From DSXH01 sp964532065 (lineage in GTDB: Bacteria > Bacteroidota > Ignavibacteria > Ignavibacteriales > Melioribacteraceae), in NCBI GenBank assembly GCA_964532065.1, contig CAZHHG010000001.1:62001-126000 (forward strand): 64,000 nucleotides of DNA, given 5' to 3'. The stretch's first letter is position 1. Every line of letters begins with the position of its first letter. Below are positions 1-8,909 of this stretch, piece by piece. The translations under genes were made by a program, and so were the position numbers. The notes under the pieces are model-generated. The model had not been told where the DNA came from. It worked only from the letters and a program-made list of their open reading frames with translations, and did not search any database.

Positions 1-333
1 CCTCACAATATCTTTATTTATTGATCCGGCAAGAACCATCCGAACCACATCAAGAGTCTCTTCATCTGTATATCTTTGGCCATTCACAAATTTTGTTTGA
101 ATGTTGAGTTTATTCGAAAGTGAAGTAATCTCTTTTCCGCCTCCGTGTATCACGACAATATTAATTCCGATTTTTCTGAGCAGCGTAACATCCTTTGCTA
201 TCATCGTTTTTAACTTCTCGTCTTCCATAACGGCGCCGCCGTATTTTACAACGAACGTCTTTCCCTCAAATTGCTGAATGTAAGGAAGCGCTTCGATCAG
301 AACATCTTCTTTTTTGAAGGTCGCGGTCGTCAA
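1..333 (-). CDS. argB: Acetylglutamate kinase (ArgB), N-terminal part
   Basis: ArgB phosphorylates N-acetylglutamate, the second step of arginine synthesis, in the cytoplasm. Translation of the minus strand gives an amino-acid-kinase N-terminus with FVVKYGGAVM (phosphate-binding loop) near residues 27-36 and VVIHGGGKEI around residue 60, both diagnostic of the family. The gene is cut by the window edge; about 111 codons are visible. The start is taken as TTG at 331-333: it overlaps the argJ stop codon as TTGA, and a GGGAG Shine-Dalgarno sequence lies nine bases upstream. This tight overlap indicates translational coupling in an argC-argJ-argB operon. I am confident of the family; the rare start codon is inferred from the overlap and the ribosome site. 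Confidence 0.9.
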   Translation of the reverse strand, partial: MTTATFKKEDVLIEALPYIQQFEGKTFVVKYGGAVMEDEKLKTMIAKDVTLLRKIGINIVVIHGGGKEITSLSNKLNIQTKFVNGQRYTDEETLDVVRMVLAGSINKDIVR

Positions 334-1550
334 GATCTGTAGCTCCCGTTAATTTTTACATAGTCTTCGGAGAAGTCGCATGTCCAGCAATTCGCAGATT
401 CGCTTCCTGAATTGAGATTAACTTTAAGCCGGACATTTTTCCCCTTTAAAGTCTGGTTTGCTACCGCATTAGGAAGCGTAACAATGTAGTTCTGCCTCAA
501 TATCTGAGTGTCGTTTATGAAGATCTCAAATTTTTCGGGATCAAACTCAATCCCGGAATAACCGACCGCAGCAATAATCCTGCCCCAGTTAGCATCCTCA
601 CCATGGATAGCCGTTTTTACTAGAGGTGAAAGGGCAATTGTTTTAGCGGCTTTTAGAGCATCCTGTTCCGAATTTGCCCCTTCTACAATCACCTCGATCA
701 ATTTAGTTGCACCCTCGCCGTCGCGGATTATATCAATTGCCAGTTTTTTTAGAATCTGAAATAGTTCTGATTCGAAAGCTTCGCACGAATTACTCTCTTC
801 TGTAATTGAGACACCAGAAGCTCCGTTTGCAAGCATTAAAACCATGTCGTTTGTACTTGTATCTCCATCTACAACAATCCTGTTGAATGTTTTATCGACT
901 GTTTTTTTCAGCATCTGCTGTAAAAGAGTCTTCTCAATTGCCGCATCAGTAGTAATAAAACCGAGCATTGTGGCCATATTGGGATGAATCATTCCAGAAC
1001 CTTTGGCAATTCCGCTTACGGTTACTTCTTTGCCGTCAATATTAAATGTGGAAGATTCCGTTTTATAGAATGTATCGGTGGTCATTATTGCTTCTGCAGC
1101 ATCTTTTTCATCACCAACAACAAGGCAATCTTTAATTACTGCAATTCCATTTAATATTTTTTCAATTGGCAACGGTTCGCCGATTACACCGGTGGATGCT
1201 ACAAGCACCTCCTCTTTTTTAATACCGAGAATAGCTGCCGTATGTTCAGTCATAAGTTCGGAATCAATATATCCTCTTTCGCCGGTGCACGCATTAGCAT
1301 TACCACTGTTGACAATTATCGCGTAAGTATTTTCACTTTCTTTCAAATGTTTTTTACTGAGTAAAACAGGTGCTGCCTGAACTTTATTAAGTGTAAAAAC
1401 TCCTGCGGCTGTTGCCGGGTAATCTGAGACAATTACGGCAAGGTCCTTTCTCGATTTTTTTATCCCACAATGAATTCCGGCGGATTTAAATCCCGATGGT
1501 AATTTTGTATTCATGCTGATTGCGCTTTTAAGTATTTCTTCTTTGAACAT
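330..1550 (-). CDS. argJ: Bifunctional ornithine acetyltransferase/N-acetylglutamate synthase (ArgJ)
   Basis: ArgJ moves the acetyl group from N-acetylornithine to glutamate, making the arginine pathway cyclic. The protein shows the self-cleavage motif MATMLGF at residues 192-198, where Thr194 would become the nucleophile of the beta chain. Full family length (about 400 residues) is present. The start is uncertain. The ATG at 1550 has an AAGGGA ribosome site seven bases upstream but makes a 40-base overlap with argC. A second ATG at 1514 (residue 13) overlaps the argC stop as ATGA and begins closer to where family members begin. ArgA is not visible in the window; whether this ArgJ also uses acetyl-CoA cannot be told from sequence alone. 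Confidence 0.95.
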   Translation of the reverse strand: MFKEEILKSAISMNTKLPSGFKSAGIHCGIKKSRKDLAVIVSDYPATAAGVFTLNKVQAAPVLLSKKHLKESENTYAIIVNSGNANACTGERGYIDSELMTEHTAAILGIKKEEVLVASTGVIGEPLPIEKILNGIAVIKDCLVVGDEKDAAEAIMTTDTFYKTESSTFNIDGKEVTVSGIAKGSGMIHPNMATMLGFITTDAAIEKTLLQQMLKKTVDKTFNRIVVDGDTSTNDMVLMLANGASGVSITEESNSCEAFESELFQILKKLAIDIIRDGEGATKLIEVIVEGANSEQDALKAAKTIALSPLVKTAIHGEDANWGRIIAAVGYSGIEFDPEKFEIFINDTQILRQNYIVTLPNAVANQTLKGKNVRLKVNLNSGSESANCWTCDFSEDYVKINGSYRS

Positions 1551-2560
1551 TTTAGAATCCCTTCGGTATGATCAATTCCGAAAATAATATTCATGTTTTG
1601 AACCGCCTGGCCGGCAGCTCCTTTAATTAAATTATCAATTGTTGAAAGAACTGTTATGATTCCATTGTTAACTGAAAAACCGATATCACAATAATTGGTT
1701 CCGGTTACATTCTTAATTTCCGGCATTGCGGGATGAACAACTCTGATAAACGGAGAATCGGAATAATATTTTTTAAATACGTCTATACATAATTTTTCAT
1801 CAACATTTATATTAGTTTTCATTTGAATTGTTGTGTATATACCTCTTGTTATTGGAAGTAAGTGCGGGACAAAAGAGAATGCCGGATCTGAACCGCTAAA
1901 CAAAGCTATATATTTTTTAATTTCCGGAATATGCTGGTGATTCCCCACTTTATATGCTCTTATGTTTTCATTTATTTCGGAGAATATCATATTTTCGGAT
2001 ACTGTCTTACCGGCTCCGGATGTGCCGCTGTATGATACTATACTAATAAAATCTTCTATTATTATATTCTCTTTTAATAAGGGAATAAGTGGAAGTAGAA
2101 CACTTGTTGGATAACAGCCTGGATTTGCTACGATTGATGCTTTTTTAATTTCCTTTTCGTTCCATTCACTAAGTCCGTAAACTGCAATATTTACAAGCTC
2201 CGGAGCGGTATGCCCGTGTTTATAGTATTTACTGTAATCATTCAAGTCAGTTAACCTGAAGTCCCCGCCAAGATCAATTACCTTTACTCCTTTTGCATAA
2301 GCACCTTTTACATATGGACTTGCCTGTCCGGACGGTAGTGCAATAAAAAGCAGATCCAGATCTTCTAAAAGCTTCTCGTCATACGTCTGAATTTCATCCG
2401 CAATTAATCCTTTTAGTGAAGGGTGTACTGCATCTATTCTATTTCCAGCCGAGTTATATCCAAAGAGACGGGTAATTTCTACTCTTGGATGATCGAGCAG
2501 CAATTTTAGTAGTTCTAAACCCGAATATCCCGCAGCTCCAACTATGCCAGTTCTAATCAT
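1511..2560 (-). CDS. argC: N-acetyl-gamma-glutamyl-phosphate reductase (ArgC)
   Basis: ArgC reduces N-acetylglutamyl phosphate to the semialdehyde with NADPH. The N-terminus carries the dinucleotide-binding GIVGAAGYSG motif (residues 5-14), and ANPGCYPT places the catalytic cysteine at residue 149. The length of 349 residues is normal for the family, with a tail of about 14 residues (ending KKKYLKAQSA) after the usual C-terminus; this tail is encoded in the part overlapping argJ. It is the first gene of argC-argJ-argB. No good ribosome site precedes the ATG. Two ARG-box-like palindromes lie 23-56 bases upstream, so arginine repression by an ArgR-type protein is likely. Confidence 0.95.
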   Translation of the reverse strand: MIRTGIVGAAGYSGLELLKLLLDHPRVEITRLFGYNSAGNRIDAVHPSLKGLIADEIQTYDEKLLEDLDLLFIALPSGQASPYVKGAYAKGVKVIDLGGDFRLTDLNDYSKYYKHGHTAPELVNIAVYGLSEWNEKEIKKASIVANPGCYPTSVLLPLIPLLKENIIIEDFISIVSYSGTSGAGKTVSENMIFSEINENIRAYKVGNHQHIPEIKKYIALFSGSDPAFSFVPHLLPITRGIYTTIQMKTNINVDEKLCIDVFKKYYSDSPFIRVVHPAMPEIKNVTGTNYCDIGFSVNNGIITVLSTIDNLIKGAAGQAVQNMNIIFGIDHTEGILKCSKKKYLKAQSA

Positions 2561-2582
2561 TTACATGTTCTTATAAATTAGG

Positions 2583-2617
2583 GGTATAATTATACATTAT
2601 TATGTATAATTATGCAA
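2583..2617 (-). promoter_or_regulatory. argCJB promoter covered by tandem ARG-box-like operators
   Basis: Reading the minus strand, TTGCAT (2617-2612) and TATAAT (2594-2589) are separated by exactly 17 bases, an ideal -35/-10 pair. Two 14-base palindromes coincide with it: TGCATAATTATACA (2616-2603) and TGTATAATTATACC (2596-2583), with centres 20 bases apart. Both follow the ArgR operator pattern TGnAT-WWWW-ATnCA, and E. coli ARG boxes come in pairs about 21 bases centre to centre. Position, spacing and pathway agree, so the call is fairly firm; no argR gene is in the window. Confidence 0.68.
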
Positions 2618-2632
2618 ATGCAAAATATGAAT

Positions 2633-2656
2633 AAAAAAACCCGGCGGGTGCCGGGT
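2633..2656 (-). terminator. Rho-independent terminator of the TonB-type receptor gene
   Basis: On the minus strand a 7-base-pair stem ACCCGGC/GCCGGGT (2656-2650 with 2645-2639) with a 4-base loop is followed directly by a run of T residues. It lies about 40 bases after the stop of the receptor gene and separates it from the arg promoter. Confidence 0.85.
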
Positions 2657-2696
2657 CTATCTGTCTACTAATATCAGGATCAAGATTAAAGTTCAG

Positions 2697-5108
2697 TTAA
2701 AAACCCCTGTTGGCAGCGTCTCTGCCGTCATCAATATTCCTATCCCGTCTTTCTTTATAGTCATTAAACATATAGGAAATACCGATTCCGATGCTTCTGC
2801 TGTTCCGCATTTCATAATAACTTCTTGTATAGTAGTTCCCGCCAATCGATTCGTTATTACCTTTTTGTCCATTGAGAATATCATTAATCATTATATACAC
2901 ACGCAATTTTCTATCCATGAACATTTTGTTGAAAAACAGGGAGAGATTTTTCATTTCGCTTCTTACTGTCCGGCGATTTTCAATTTTAGGCATGTAGTAC
3001 AACGAAACGTAAGCCTCAATATCATACCAGAGTTTAAGACCAAGATTTGCATTTAGCGTATATGTTTTATTCGTTAATGATAAGTCCTCGGCAAGATACT
3101 GTCCCGATTGTTTAGCATACCTGTAATTAAAAGAGACATAAAACGAGGTAATAAAATCAGGAAGATGGATCGGCATCATCGGCGAATTGTAATAAGGAAG
3201 TGTAAGATTTACACCGTAGGCTTTTTCGCTGTTAAGATTTAGGAAAGTTGAAACGATTGTTGAATCGTTCTCCGTTGCCATCGCAGAAGTAAAACTTCCG
3301 GTTGTATAGTTATAGAACAGACTAATGTATTGAGAAAGATTTATGGCATACGAATTAAGGTATGTCGGTTTTAGTTTAGGATTACCGGAGAAGAATGAAT
3401 TCGGCCCGGTGTATTGTCTGAACGGATTGATGTAAAATATCTGCGGATAAGTTACCCTTCTGAATGCATTAAACGAAAGCTGGAATAGATCGCTTATCTT
3501 GTAACTTACATTCAAATTAGGGAAGAAGCTTAAAAAGTTTTCGGAGAATTCAATCTTCTGAGTTACCTGATTACCCTTAGTATTGAGGTTCTCGGATCTC
3601 AGTCCAAGTTTAAGATCAAAGTCGCCTAATTTGTGAGCATATGCTGCATAAACAGCATTGATTAATTCGTTATAACGGAATTCGTTGCTTAGGTTAAGAC
3701 TATCTCTCCAGCCGGAGAATTGATAAATATAATCCTCAACCATGTAATCATTGGATCTGGTTCTGTATGTCATGTTATATCCCGCTTCCAATCTATTCAG
3801 GCCAACGGGCAGAACATAATCGGCCTTAAGAATTAATGTTTTTGCATTAACGTCCGTATTACTTTTCTGAAGCTGGGGAGTATTGATTCTGTTACTGTAT
3901 TTTAGATTCATATCCGCGTTTGTAGGATTGCCAAATAATGTCAGCATGGCATCAAATGTAAGTTCGTTTCCTTTTGTTGCAAATTTCTTTTTATAAAATC
4001 CGTAAAAGGATAGACTGTTATTAACACCATCGTTATTACCGATCCTGTCGTAGCTGTATTGAAAAATATTGTTCTGATTATTAACGAGTGAGTTTCCATC
4101 GTTGCGGGAACTGTATTTATAACCATTATAGGTAGTAAAAAACGTCATAGAATTATTCTCATCAAAATCGTAATCGAAACCGAATTTGAAGTAGCCGGAA
4201 TAGAAAGTGTTTTTGCCATCACCAATTGTTTTTTGATAATACATATTAGGACTTGTATACACATACCGTTCGGACTCATTAAAATTATCCATTGCAAAGT
4301 AGCTTCCGTAAGCCTGACCGAAGAAATTGAATTTATCCACCTTATAATTGAGGTAAGCGCCGCCGAAGCTGTTTTTATTAGACGATGAACTTATGCTAAG
4401 CATTCCGCTTGTATTACTGAATGTTTCCCTTTTTGTAATCAGGTTAAGAATATAGGTTCCGCCTTCTGCGCTTTCTTTTGCGCCGGGCGCAAGTACAACT
4501 TCAACCTGATCAATCATTGTAGCCGGTAACTGCGAAAGCATTTCTGCCGGCATGTTATACTCGTGTCCGTCCATTTTTATTTTTATCGCCTGGCCGCGGA
4601 CAGTAATTTTATTTGTAGAAGGCTCAACTTCCACCAGTCCGGAATTTTTAAGCGCGTCAGTCACAGAGCCGGAATTCCCGGGTAGACGGTCCATGTTGAT
4701 TACCTGTCGGTCGGCATAAAATTCTACAACAGGTTTAATTGCTTTAACAACAACCTCCGGTAGATCGATAGTTGTACCCATTAATTTAATCAATCCGATG
4801 CGCGACGACTTCGATACATCGACGGAATCAATTAATTGAGATTGATAACCGACCATTGAGAACCTTACTTTAACATTACTCTCGGGAATATTTTCGACGG
4901 TAAAATTCCCCTTATTATCCGATGCGGCTCCCGCAATCTGTTCACCGGTGGAGCGTGACAATACAAGAACTGAGACCCCAACGAGAGGTTCGTTTGACTT
5001 AAAATCTACAACTGCACCTATTAAACTGAATTTTTCTGATTTGTTTTGAGCAAAGCTAAGTGAAGTAAATAGAAGTATAGTGATAAAAAAGATAAAGCGG
5101 GATTTCAT
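2697..5108 (-). CDS. Outer-membrane beta-barrel receptor, TonB-dependent-like
   Basis: This 803-residue protein has a signal peptide (residues 1-20, ending LSFAQ). A carboxypeptidase-regulatory-like domain follows at about residues 28-110 (FSLIGAVVDFKSNEPLVGVS). A plug domain covers about 130-220, with the VEVVLAPGAKESAEGGTYILN segment typical of plugs. The remaining 580 residues form a barrel rich in alternating aromatic residues (outer_membrane_beta-barrel family, PF14905-like). Such proteins usually import or bind large ligands in Bacteroidota; the ligand is unknown. No SusD partner or TonB box is evident nearby, and a strong terminator follows, so it is probably a single-gene unit. The C-terminus is polar (DDGRDAANRGF) rather than ending in an aromatic strand. 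Family confident, substrate unknown. Confidence 0.85.
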   Translation of the reverse strand: MKSRFIFFITILLFTSLSFAQNKSEKFSLIGAVVDFKSNEPLVGVSVLVLSRSTGEQIAGAASDNKGNFTVENIPESNVKVRFSMVGYQSQLIDSVDVSKSSRIGLIKLMGTTIDLPEVVVKAIKPVVEFYADRQVINMDRLPGNSGSVTDALKNSGLVEVEPSTNKITVRGQAIKIKMDGHEYNMPAEMLSQLPATMIDQVEVVLAPGAKESAEGGTYILNLITKRETFSNTSGMLSISSSSNKNSFGGAYLNYKVDKFNFFGQAYGSYFAMDNFNESERYVYTSPNMYYQKTIGDGKNTFYSGYFKFGFDYDFDENNSMTFFTTYNGYKYSSRNDGNSLVNNQNNIFQYSYDRIGNNDGVNNSLSFYGFYKKKFATKGNELTFDAMLTLFGNPTNADMNLKYSNRINTPQLQKSNTDVNAKTLILKADYVLPVGLNRLEAGYNMTYRTRSNDYMVEDYIYQFSGWRDSLNLSNEFRYNELINAVYAAYAHKLGDFDLKLGLRSENLNTKGNQVTQKIEFSENFLSFFPNLNVSYKISDLFQLSFNAFRRVTYPQIFYINPFRQYTGPNSFFSGNPKLKPTYLNSYAINLSQYISLFYNYTTGSFTSAMATENDSTIVSTFLNLNSEKAYGVNLTLPYYNSPMMPIHLPDFITSFYVSFNYRYAKQSGQYLAEDLSLTNKTYTLNANLGLKLWYDIEAYVSLYYMPKIENRRTVRSEMKNLSLFFNKMFMDRKLRVYIMINDILNGQKGNNESIGGNYYTRSYYEMRNSRSIGIGISYMFNDYKERRDRNIDDGRDAANRGF

Positions 5109-5217
5109 TTTCCCCCCGGAATTTTTATTATGGATTAGTAAGGAGTATTTAATATCCTTTCTTCAACAGTTTGTTTTTTTCTCTGTCAACCTAAATTATT
5201 ATAGATAAAATTTCAAT

Positions 5218-5433
5218 TTATTTTTTCTCTTCATCCGGCAAATACTCTAATATATCTCCCGGCTGACAATCGAGAGTTTTACAAATAGATTCAAGCGTAG
5301 AAAACCGGATTGCCTTTGCTTTCTCCGTTTTTAATACCGAAAGGTTCGCCATCGTTATATTTACCTTCTCGGCTAATTCAGTCAGACTCATTTTCCGTTT
5401 TGCCATCATTACATCTAAGTTTACTCTTATCAT
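5218..5433 (-). CDS. XRE/Cro-type helix-turn-helix regulator (small)
   Basis: This is a 71-residue DNA-binding protein made almost entirely of an XRE helix-turn-helix. SLTELAEKVNITMANLSVL (about residues 16-34) gives the two recognition helices, and TLESICKTLDCQPGDILEY the conserved C-terminal helices. It starts nine bases after the stop of the upstream DUF2975 membrane protein and is co-transcribed with it. In many Firmicutes and Bacteroidota the same two families are neighbours, the regulator probably controlling the membrane protein. Target sites cannot be named from this sequence. Confidence 0.88.
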   Translation of the reverse strand: MIRVNLDVMMAKRKMSLTELAEKVNITMANLSVLKTEKAKAIRFSTLESICKTLDCQPGDILEYLPDEEKK

Positions 5434-5442
5434 ATAATCGCC

Positions 5443-6018
5443 TCATACAGTTAAATCGTTTTCTTGTTTTAGTTTTGCAGCGTGAATTATTATCTCACCA
5501 ATTACATATACAAACATACCGATGATTAAAAAGGGACTGAAAACAATTTCTATAAGATTTGCTAACTTAGCCAGGAAATTTGTAATAAAAGAAACCGGTA
5601 CTGAAAAACCCGGCATGCTTAATACTTCAGCAAGTTGATAGATAAGTGCAAGTAACATCGTAATAATCCCGACGAACTTGAGATGCTTTCCGTTTTCTTC
5701 AATGAAGGGATTTTCTTCAAATACATTCTTGATAAAAGCTGTTAATTTTCTCAAAGAGAAGTAGAGACTTAAAAATATTACTATATCTAATAAAAGAATC
5801 AGAGACACAAGAAAGATATTGCTCGAATTCAAAAGCGCTGGATTATTACTGAGTAGATTGAAATAATCAATTTCGTCAAGTGTAATCCTTCCAATTGGAA
5901 CACCATTCAAAATAATCTCAAAAAGAAATACCAAAACCAGAATTGGAAGTAACTTAAGAAACAGATCCAGATAAGCATATACAAATTTTACACTCAAATT
6001 TTCTTTAAACGATTCCAT
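5443..6018 (-). CDS. DUF2975 family membrane protein
   Basis: This 191-residue protein has four predicted membrane spans at roughly residues 20-40, 67-90, 113-133 and 155-180. The loop ENPFIEENGKHLKFVG before the third span matches the NPF-x-x-x-N segment that marks DUF2975. The start has an AGAGAGG ribosome site five bases upstream. It forms an operon with the downstream XRE regulator. The biochemical role of DUF2975 is not known to me; pairing with a small XRE protein is the recurrent context. Confidence 0.8.
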   Translation of the reverse strand: MESFKENLSVKFVYAYLDLFLKLLPILVLVFLFEIILNGVPIGRITLDEIDYFNLLSNNPALLNSSNIFLVSLILLLDIVIFLSLYFSLRKLTAFIKNVFEENPFIEENGKHLKFVGIITMLLALIYQLAEVLSMPGFSVPVSFITNFLAKLANLIEIVFSPFLIIGMFVYVIGEIIIHAAKLKQENDLTV

Positions 6019-6388
6019 TTTAACCTCTCTTTTAAATTTACAATCGGATTGCTACTATCAAGCTATAAAATTATTTTCCTTTTGTCAAGTAATTTTTACT
6101 GTTTATCAATAAATATTTCGCTATACTCGATAATTGTCTATTCGGGTGCTTTTTTGATTATCCTACGTAGGTGTCTTTATCAGTTTGAGGTTGAAATGAA
6201 AAAATCGATTCCTTTAATCCGAATCTGCAACAGAAAAGATTCTGTGCTTCCGGGTGTCTCTTCAAAACTGGTTCAGTTGGAAGTTGCAGGTTAAATCATT
6301 CACATAGATGGAATGCGGATGATCCTTCGATAAACCCAGGATCATAAACTGATTATGCGGTTAACCCCGGATTTTCAGATAATTACAT
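6019..6388. other. Intergenic region with no convincing gene
   Basis: This 370-base gap separates the DUF2975 gene from the bPH-like protein. A frame on the plus strand (6049-6294) is AT-rich and has no recognisable family. One inverted repeat TGATCCT...AGGATCA (about 6329-6353) is present without a T-run. I see nothing else. Confidence 0.5.
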
Positions 6389-6919
6389 TTACGACTTCGC
6401 ACCGGCTTCTTTAATTACTCTGTACAATTCATTCGCTCTTTCGGAGCTAATCAATAAATTTTTTCCGTTCTTCAGATGTATGTGAACTCCGACTTTCCCT
6501 TTCATAATATACCCCGTTGTTCTCCACCGTATCGAATATCGCAAACCCCATCCGCCGAAATCAATGATCGGGTTAAACTCTTTTATCTCGAATGAGTTGA
6601 TATTACTAATAAGCACTTCTCTTCTATTTATCGGGTAAAAACGAATGTAGATTTTTTCGTTATCAACTTTTACTGTAAGCGTCATAACATAAAAGAGCCA
6701 GATAAGAAAGATCATTAACGGAATTACAAGGAATGACATTACAATCAACCATGCATCCGATAGCGGATCAGAACCCACGGGTTGTTTTAATACCAATTGA
6801 CTGTAAAGTGAATAGATTTGAAATATAATAAATCCGACACAGACCGGAGTCATTAAGAATAGATTCCACTTCTGGTTTAATCTTTCCTCTTCGAAGAAGA
6901 GCGGTTTCTCAGTTTTCAT
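6389..6919 (-). CDS. Membrane protein with two spans and a bPH-like domain
   Basis: The protein has two hydrophobic segments (NLFLMTPVCVGFIIFQIYSL and WLIVMSFLVIPLMIFLIWLF). A soluble part of about 95 residues follows, with alternating strands (KVDNEKIYIRFYPINRREVL, then GKVGVHIHLKNGKNLLISS and a final helix) resembling bacterial PH domains. I place the start at the ATG at 6919 because an earlier in-frame start (6991) would overlap the upstream gene by 67 bases and would add a polar leader. It lies 6 bases from the DNA glycosylase gene and probably shares its transcript. Function unknown. Confidence 0.65.
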   Translation of the reverse strand: MKTEKPLFFEEERLNQKWNLFLMTPVCVGFIIFQIYSLYSQLVLKQPVGSDPLSDAWLIVMSFLVIPLMIFLIWLFYVMTLTVKVDNEKIYIRFYPINRREVLISNINSFEIKEFNPIIDFGGWGLRYSIRWRTTGYIMKGKVGVHIHLKNGKNLLISSERANELYRVIKEAGAKS

Positions 6920-6924
6920 TTTAT

Positions 6925-7602
6925 TCACATATTTTTTCGTATATATGTTTTGGGGTTTGTTAACTCGCGCAATGCATCGTTTGCAATCCACCGTGCGGAT
7001 TTGGAATCAATTGATTTAATCTCTTCCGCAAGTTTAATAGCATGTTCTCTAAGGAATAAACTCCGTTTTCCGATTTGTCTAAGAGACCAGTTAACAGCTT
7101 TTTTTACAAAGTTTCGCTCGTCAGTAGAATATTTTTTAATCAATGGGAAAAACTGAAGAAACTCTTCGTCGCTTCTCTTCTTGTCGTGTACAGTAAGATA
7201 GGCAATCATCGAAAATCCTGTACGCCTTACAAACTCCTTATTACTCTTTACCCATCCGGGAATCATATCATAAGCATGATCTGTTTTACGGAATAAGTTT
7301 GAACACGATCCATCAACAATATCCCAGGAGTTAAAATCCTTAATCCAGTTGTTCATTAAGGATTTTGTTGTAAGCTTAGGATCCGCAATCATTGTTGCAA
7401 CATGCCGTGCTTCGTGATAACCGCTCTCCCACAGCTTAACTGCCAGTTCGTGATTCTTACCAATTTTCTTAGCAAGCTTCCGCATAACCGGAACGTTTAC
7501 ACCGAACGCTTTTTCAACATTAATCCCGAACCGCTTCATCCCTTCCCTATTATATTCGCTCCCGCTTTTTTTTAGTTCGGCAATAACTTCTTTAACATTC
7601 AT
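6925..7602 (-). CDS. AlkD-like DNA alkylation repair protein
   Basis: AlkD-family glycosylases remove bulky or charged alkylated bases using a HEAT-repeat scaffold. This 225-residue protein keeps the family signatures FNSWDIVDGSCSNLF (about residues 90-104), holding the Trp and Asp that line the active site, and RNFVKKAVNWSLRQIGKRS (about 163-181) with the second active-site Trp. The length matches AlkD. It is transcribed divergently from the P1 peptidase and ahead of the small membrane protein. The family assignment is strong; catalytic activity is inferred from the retained residues. Confidence 0.85.
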   Translation of the reverse strand: MNVKEVIAELKKSGSEYNREGMKRFGINVEKAFGVNVPVMRKLAKKIGKNHELAVKLWESGYHEARHVATMIADPKLTTKSLMNNWIKDFNSWDIVDGSCSNLFRKTDHAYDMIPGWVKSNKEFVRRTGFSMIAYLTVHDKKRSDEEFLQFFPLIKKYSTDERNFVKKAVNWSLRQIGKRSLFLREHAIKLAEEIKSIDSKSARWIANDALRELTNPKTYIRKNM

Positions 7603-7726
7603 AATAATCGCTCCGGTAAAAAAATATTCGTAATAAAACTTTCGTTTAGTTAGATTTGATCATAACATAATGTTTATGAAACTTCTTTTCAATCCTAATT
7701 TAATCAAACTATACGGCGGGGTATTT

Positions 7727-8842
7727 ATGAAGAAAACAATAATCACACTGTTATTGCTTCTTTTTAACTCCGGCTTTTTAATTTCACAACAGACTTATAA
7801 TAATCCCCGCGCACGCGACATAGGATTATTTGTCGGCACCATGCAAACCGGAATCCTTAATTCAATTACGGATGTTCCCGGAGTCCTGGTAGGACATAAA
7901 ACTTTATTAAAAGATGAAGAGATAAGGACGGGTGTTACCGCCGTACTTCCGCATGGTGGAAATATTTTTAAGGAAAAAGCACCCGGCGCGATTTCTGCTT
8001 TCAACGGATTCGGAAAGCTTGCGGGATATACTCAGGTTGAAGAACTCGGCAATATCGAGACGCCGATAATTCTTACAAACACGTTAAGTGTAGGAACCGC
8101 CGTTAAAGCGACAGTAAAATATATTTTGAATCAACCGGGTAATGAAGATGTCCGTTCGGTTAATGCGGTAGTCGGTGAAACTAATGATGGATACCTGAAC
8201 GATATTAGGGGCATGCATGTTAAGGAAGAGGATGTAATTGACGCTATTGAATCCGCCAGTTCAGGAATAATTGAGGAAGGGAGCGTAGGGGCAGGAACGG
8301 GAACGGTTGCATTCGGAATTAAAGGCGGAATTGGAACCGCATCTCGTATTGCGCCTATCGGCAGTTCGAATTATACTGTTGGTGTTATAGTTCAGACGAA
8401 TTTCGGGCGCGAGCTGATAATAAGCGGAATTAATTATACTCAAAAATCGAAGGAGAATGGGATTCAGCGTAAAGAGGATGGTTCATGTATGATAATAATT
8501 GCAACCGACGCTCCGCTGTCTGTATTGAATCTCAAGCGTCTGGCAAACCGTTCGTTTATCGGAATGGGAAGAACAACTACAGTTATGACGAACGGTTCGG
8601 GAGATTATTCCATCGCGTTCTCCACCGCTTACAGAATACCGCATGAACCCGTTGACGGTAAATATAGAGTACCCGACCTAATTGACAACAACGCAATGAC
8701 TATATTATTTCAAGCGGTTGAGGAAGCAACTCAGGAAGCTATATACAATTCGCTTCTTGCAGCAGATGAAGTAAATGGAATTAAAGGAAGAACGGTTGAA
8801 ACAATCTCAATTAACAAATTGAAAGAGCTGTTGAAAAAATAA
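7727..8842 (+). CDS. Secreted P1-family peptidase (DmpA/L-aminopeptidase D-esterase)
   Basis: P1 peptidases are N-terminal nucleophile aminopeptidases that self-cleave before a serine. Here the cleavage and nucleophile motif DGS-x4-IATDAPL places the serine at residue 253 counted from the ATG at 7727. FGIKGGIGTASR and the N-terminal GVLVGHKTL are also conserved. A signal peptide (LLLLLFNSGFLISQQ) points to the periplasm. An earlier in-frame ATG at 7670 would put 19 residues before the signal peptide; a GGCGGGG ribosome site seven bases before 7727 supports the later start. It stands alone, convergent with the next gene. Confidence 0.88.
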   Translation: MKKTIITLLLLLFNSGFLISQQTYNNPRARDIGLFVGTMQTGILNSITDVPGVLVGHKTLLKDEEIRTGVTAVLPHGGNIFKEKAPGAISAFNGFGKLAGYTQVEELGNIETPIILTNTLSVGTAVKATVKYILNQPGNEDVRSVNAVVGETNDGYLNDIRGMHVKEEDVIDAIESASSGIIEEGSVGAGTGTVAFGIKGGIGTASRIAPIGSSNYTVGVIVQTNFGRELIISGINYTQKSKENGIQRKEDGSCMIIIATDAPLSVLNLKRLANRSFIGMGRTTTVMTNGSGDYSIAFSTAYRIPHEPVDGKYRVPDLIDNNAMTILFQAVEEATQEAIYNSLLAADEVNGIKGRTVETISINKLKELLKK

Positions 8843-8909
8843 AACAGACTATCTTCGGTAAATGCGTTAATACTAACGAAGGTATTATCCTTCCGGGTTC
8901 ATAATCCGA

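Noticed and set aside
6049..6294. Open frame of 81 codons on the plus strand
   Set aside because: Low-complexity hydrophobic start in AT-rich spacer, no ribosome site at its first ATG and no family resemblance. A shorter version from about 6196 has GAGG nearby but encodes only 32 residues.
8843..8909. Short inverted repeats between the P1 peptidase and barrel paralog 1
   Set aside because: Only 5-base stems (CGTTA/TAACG and GAAGG/CCTTC); no convincing terminator.
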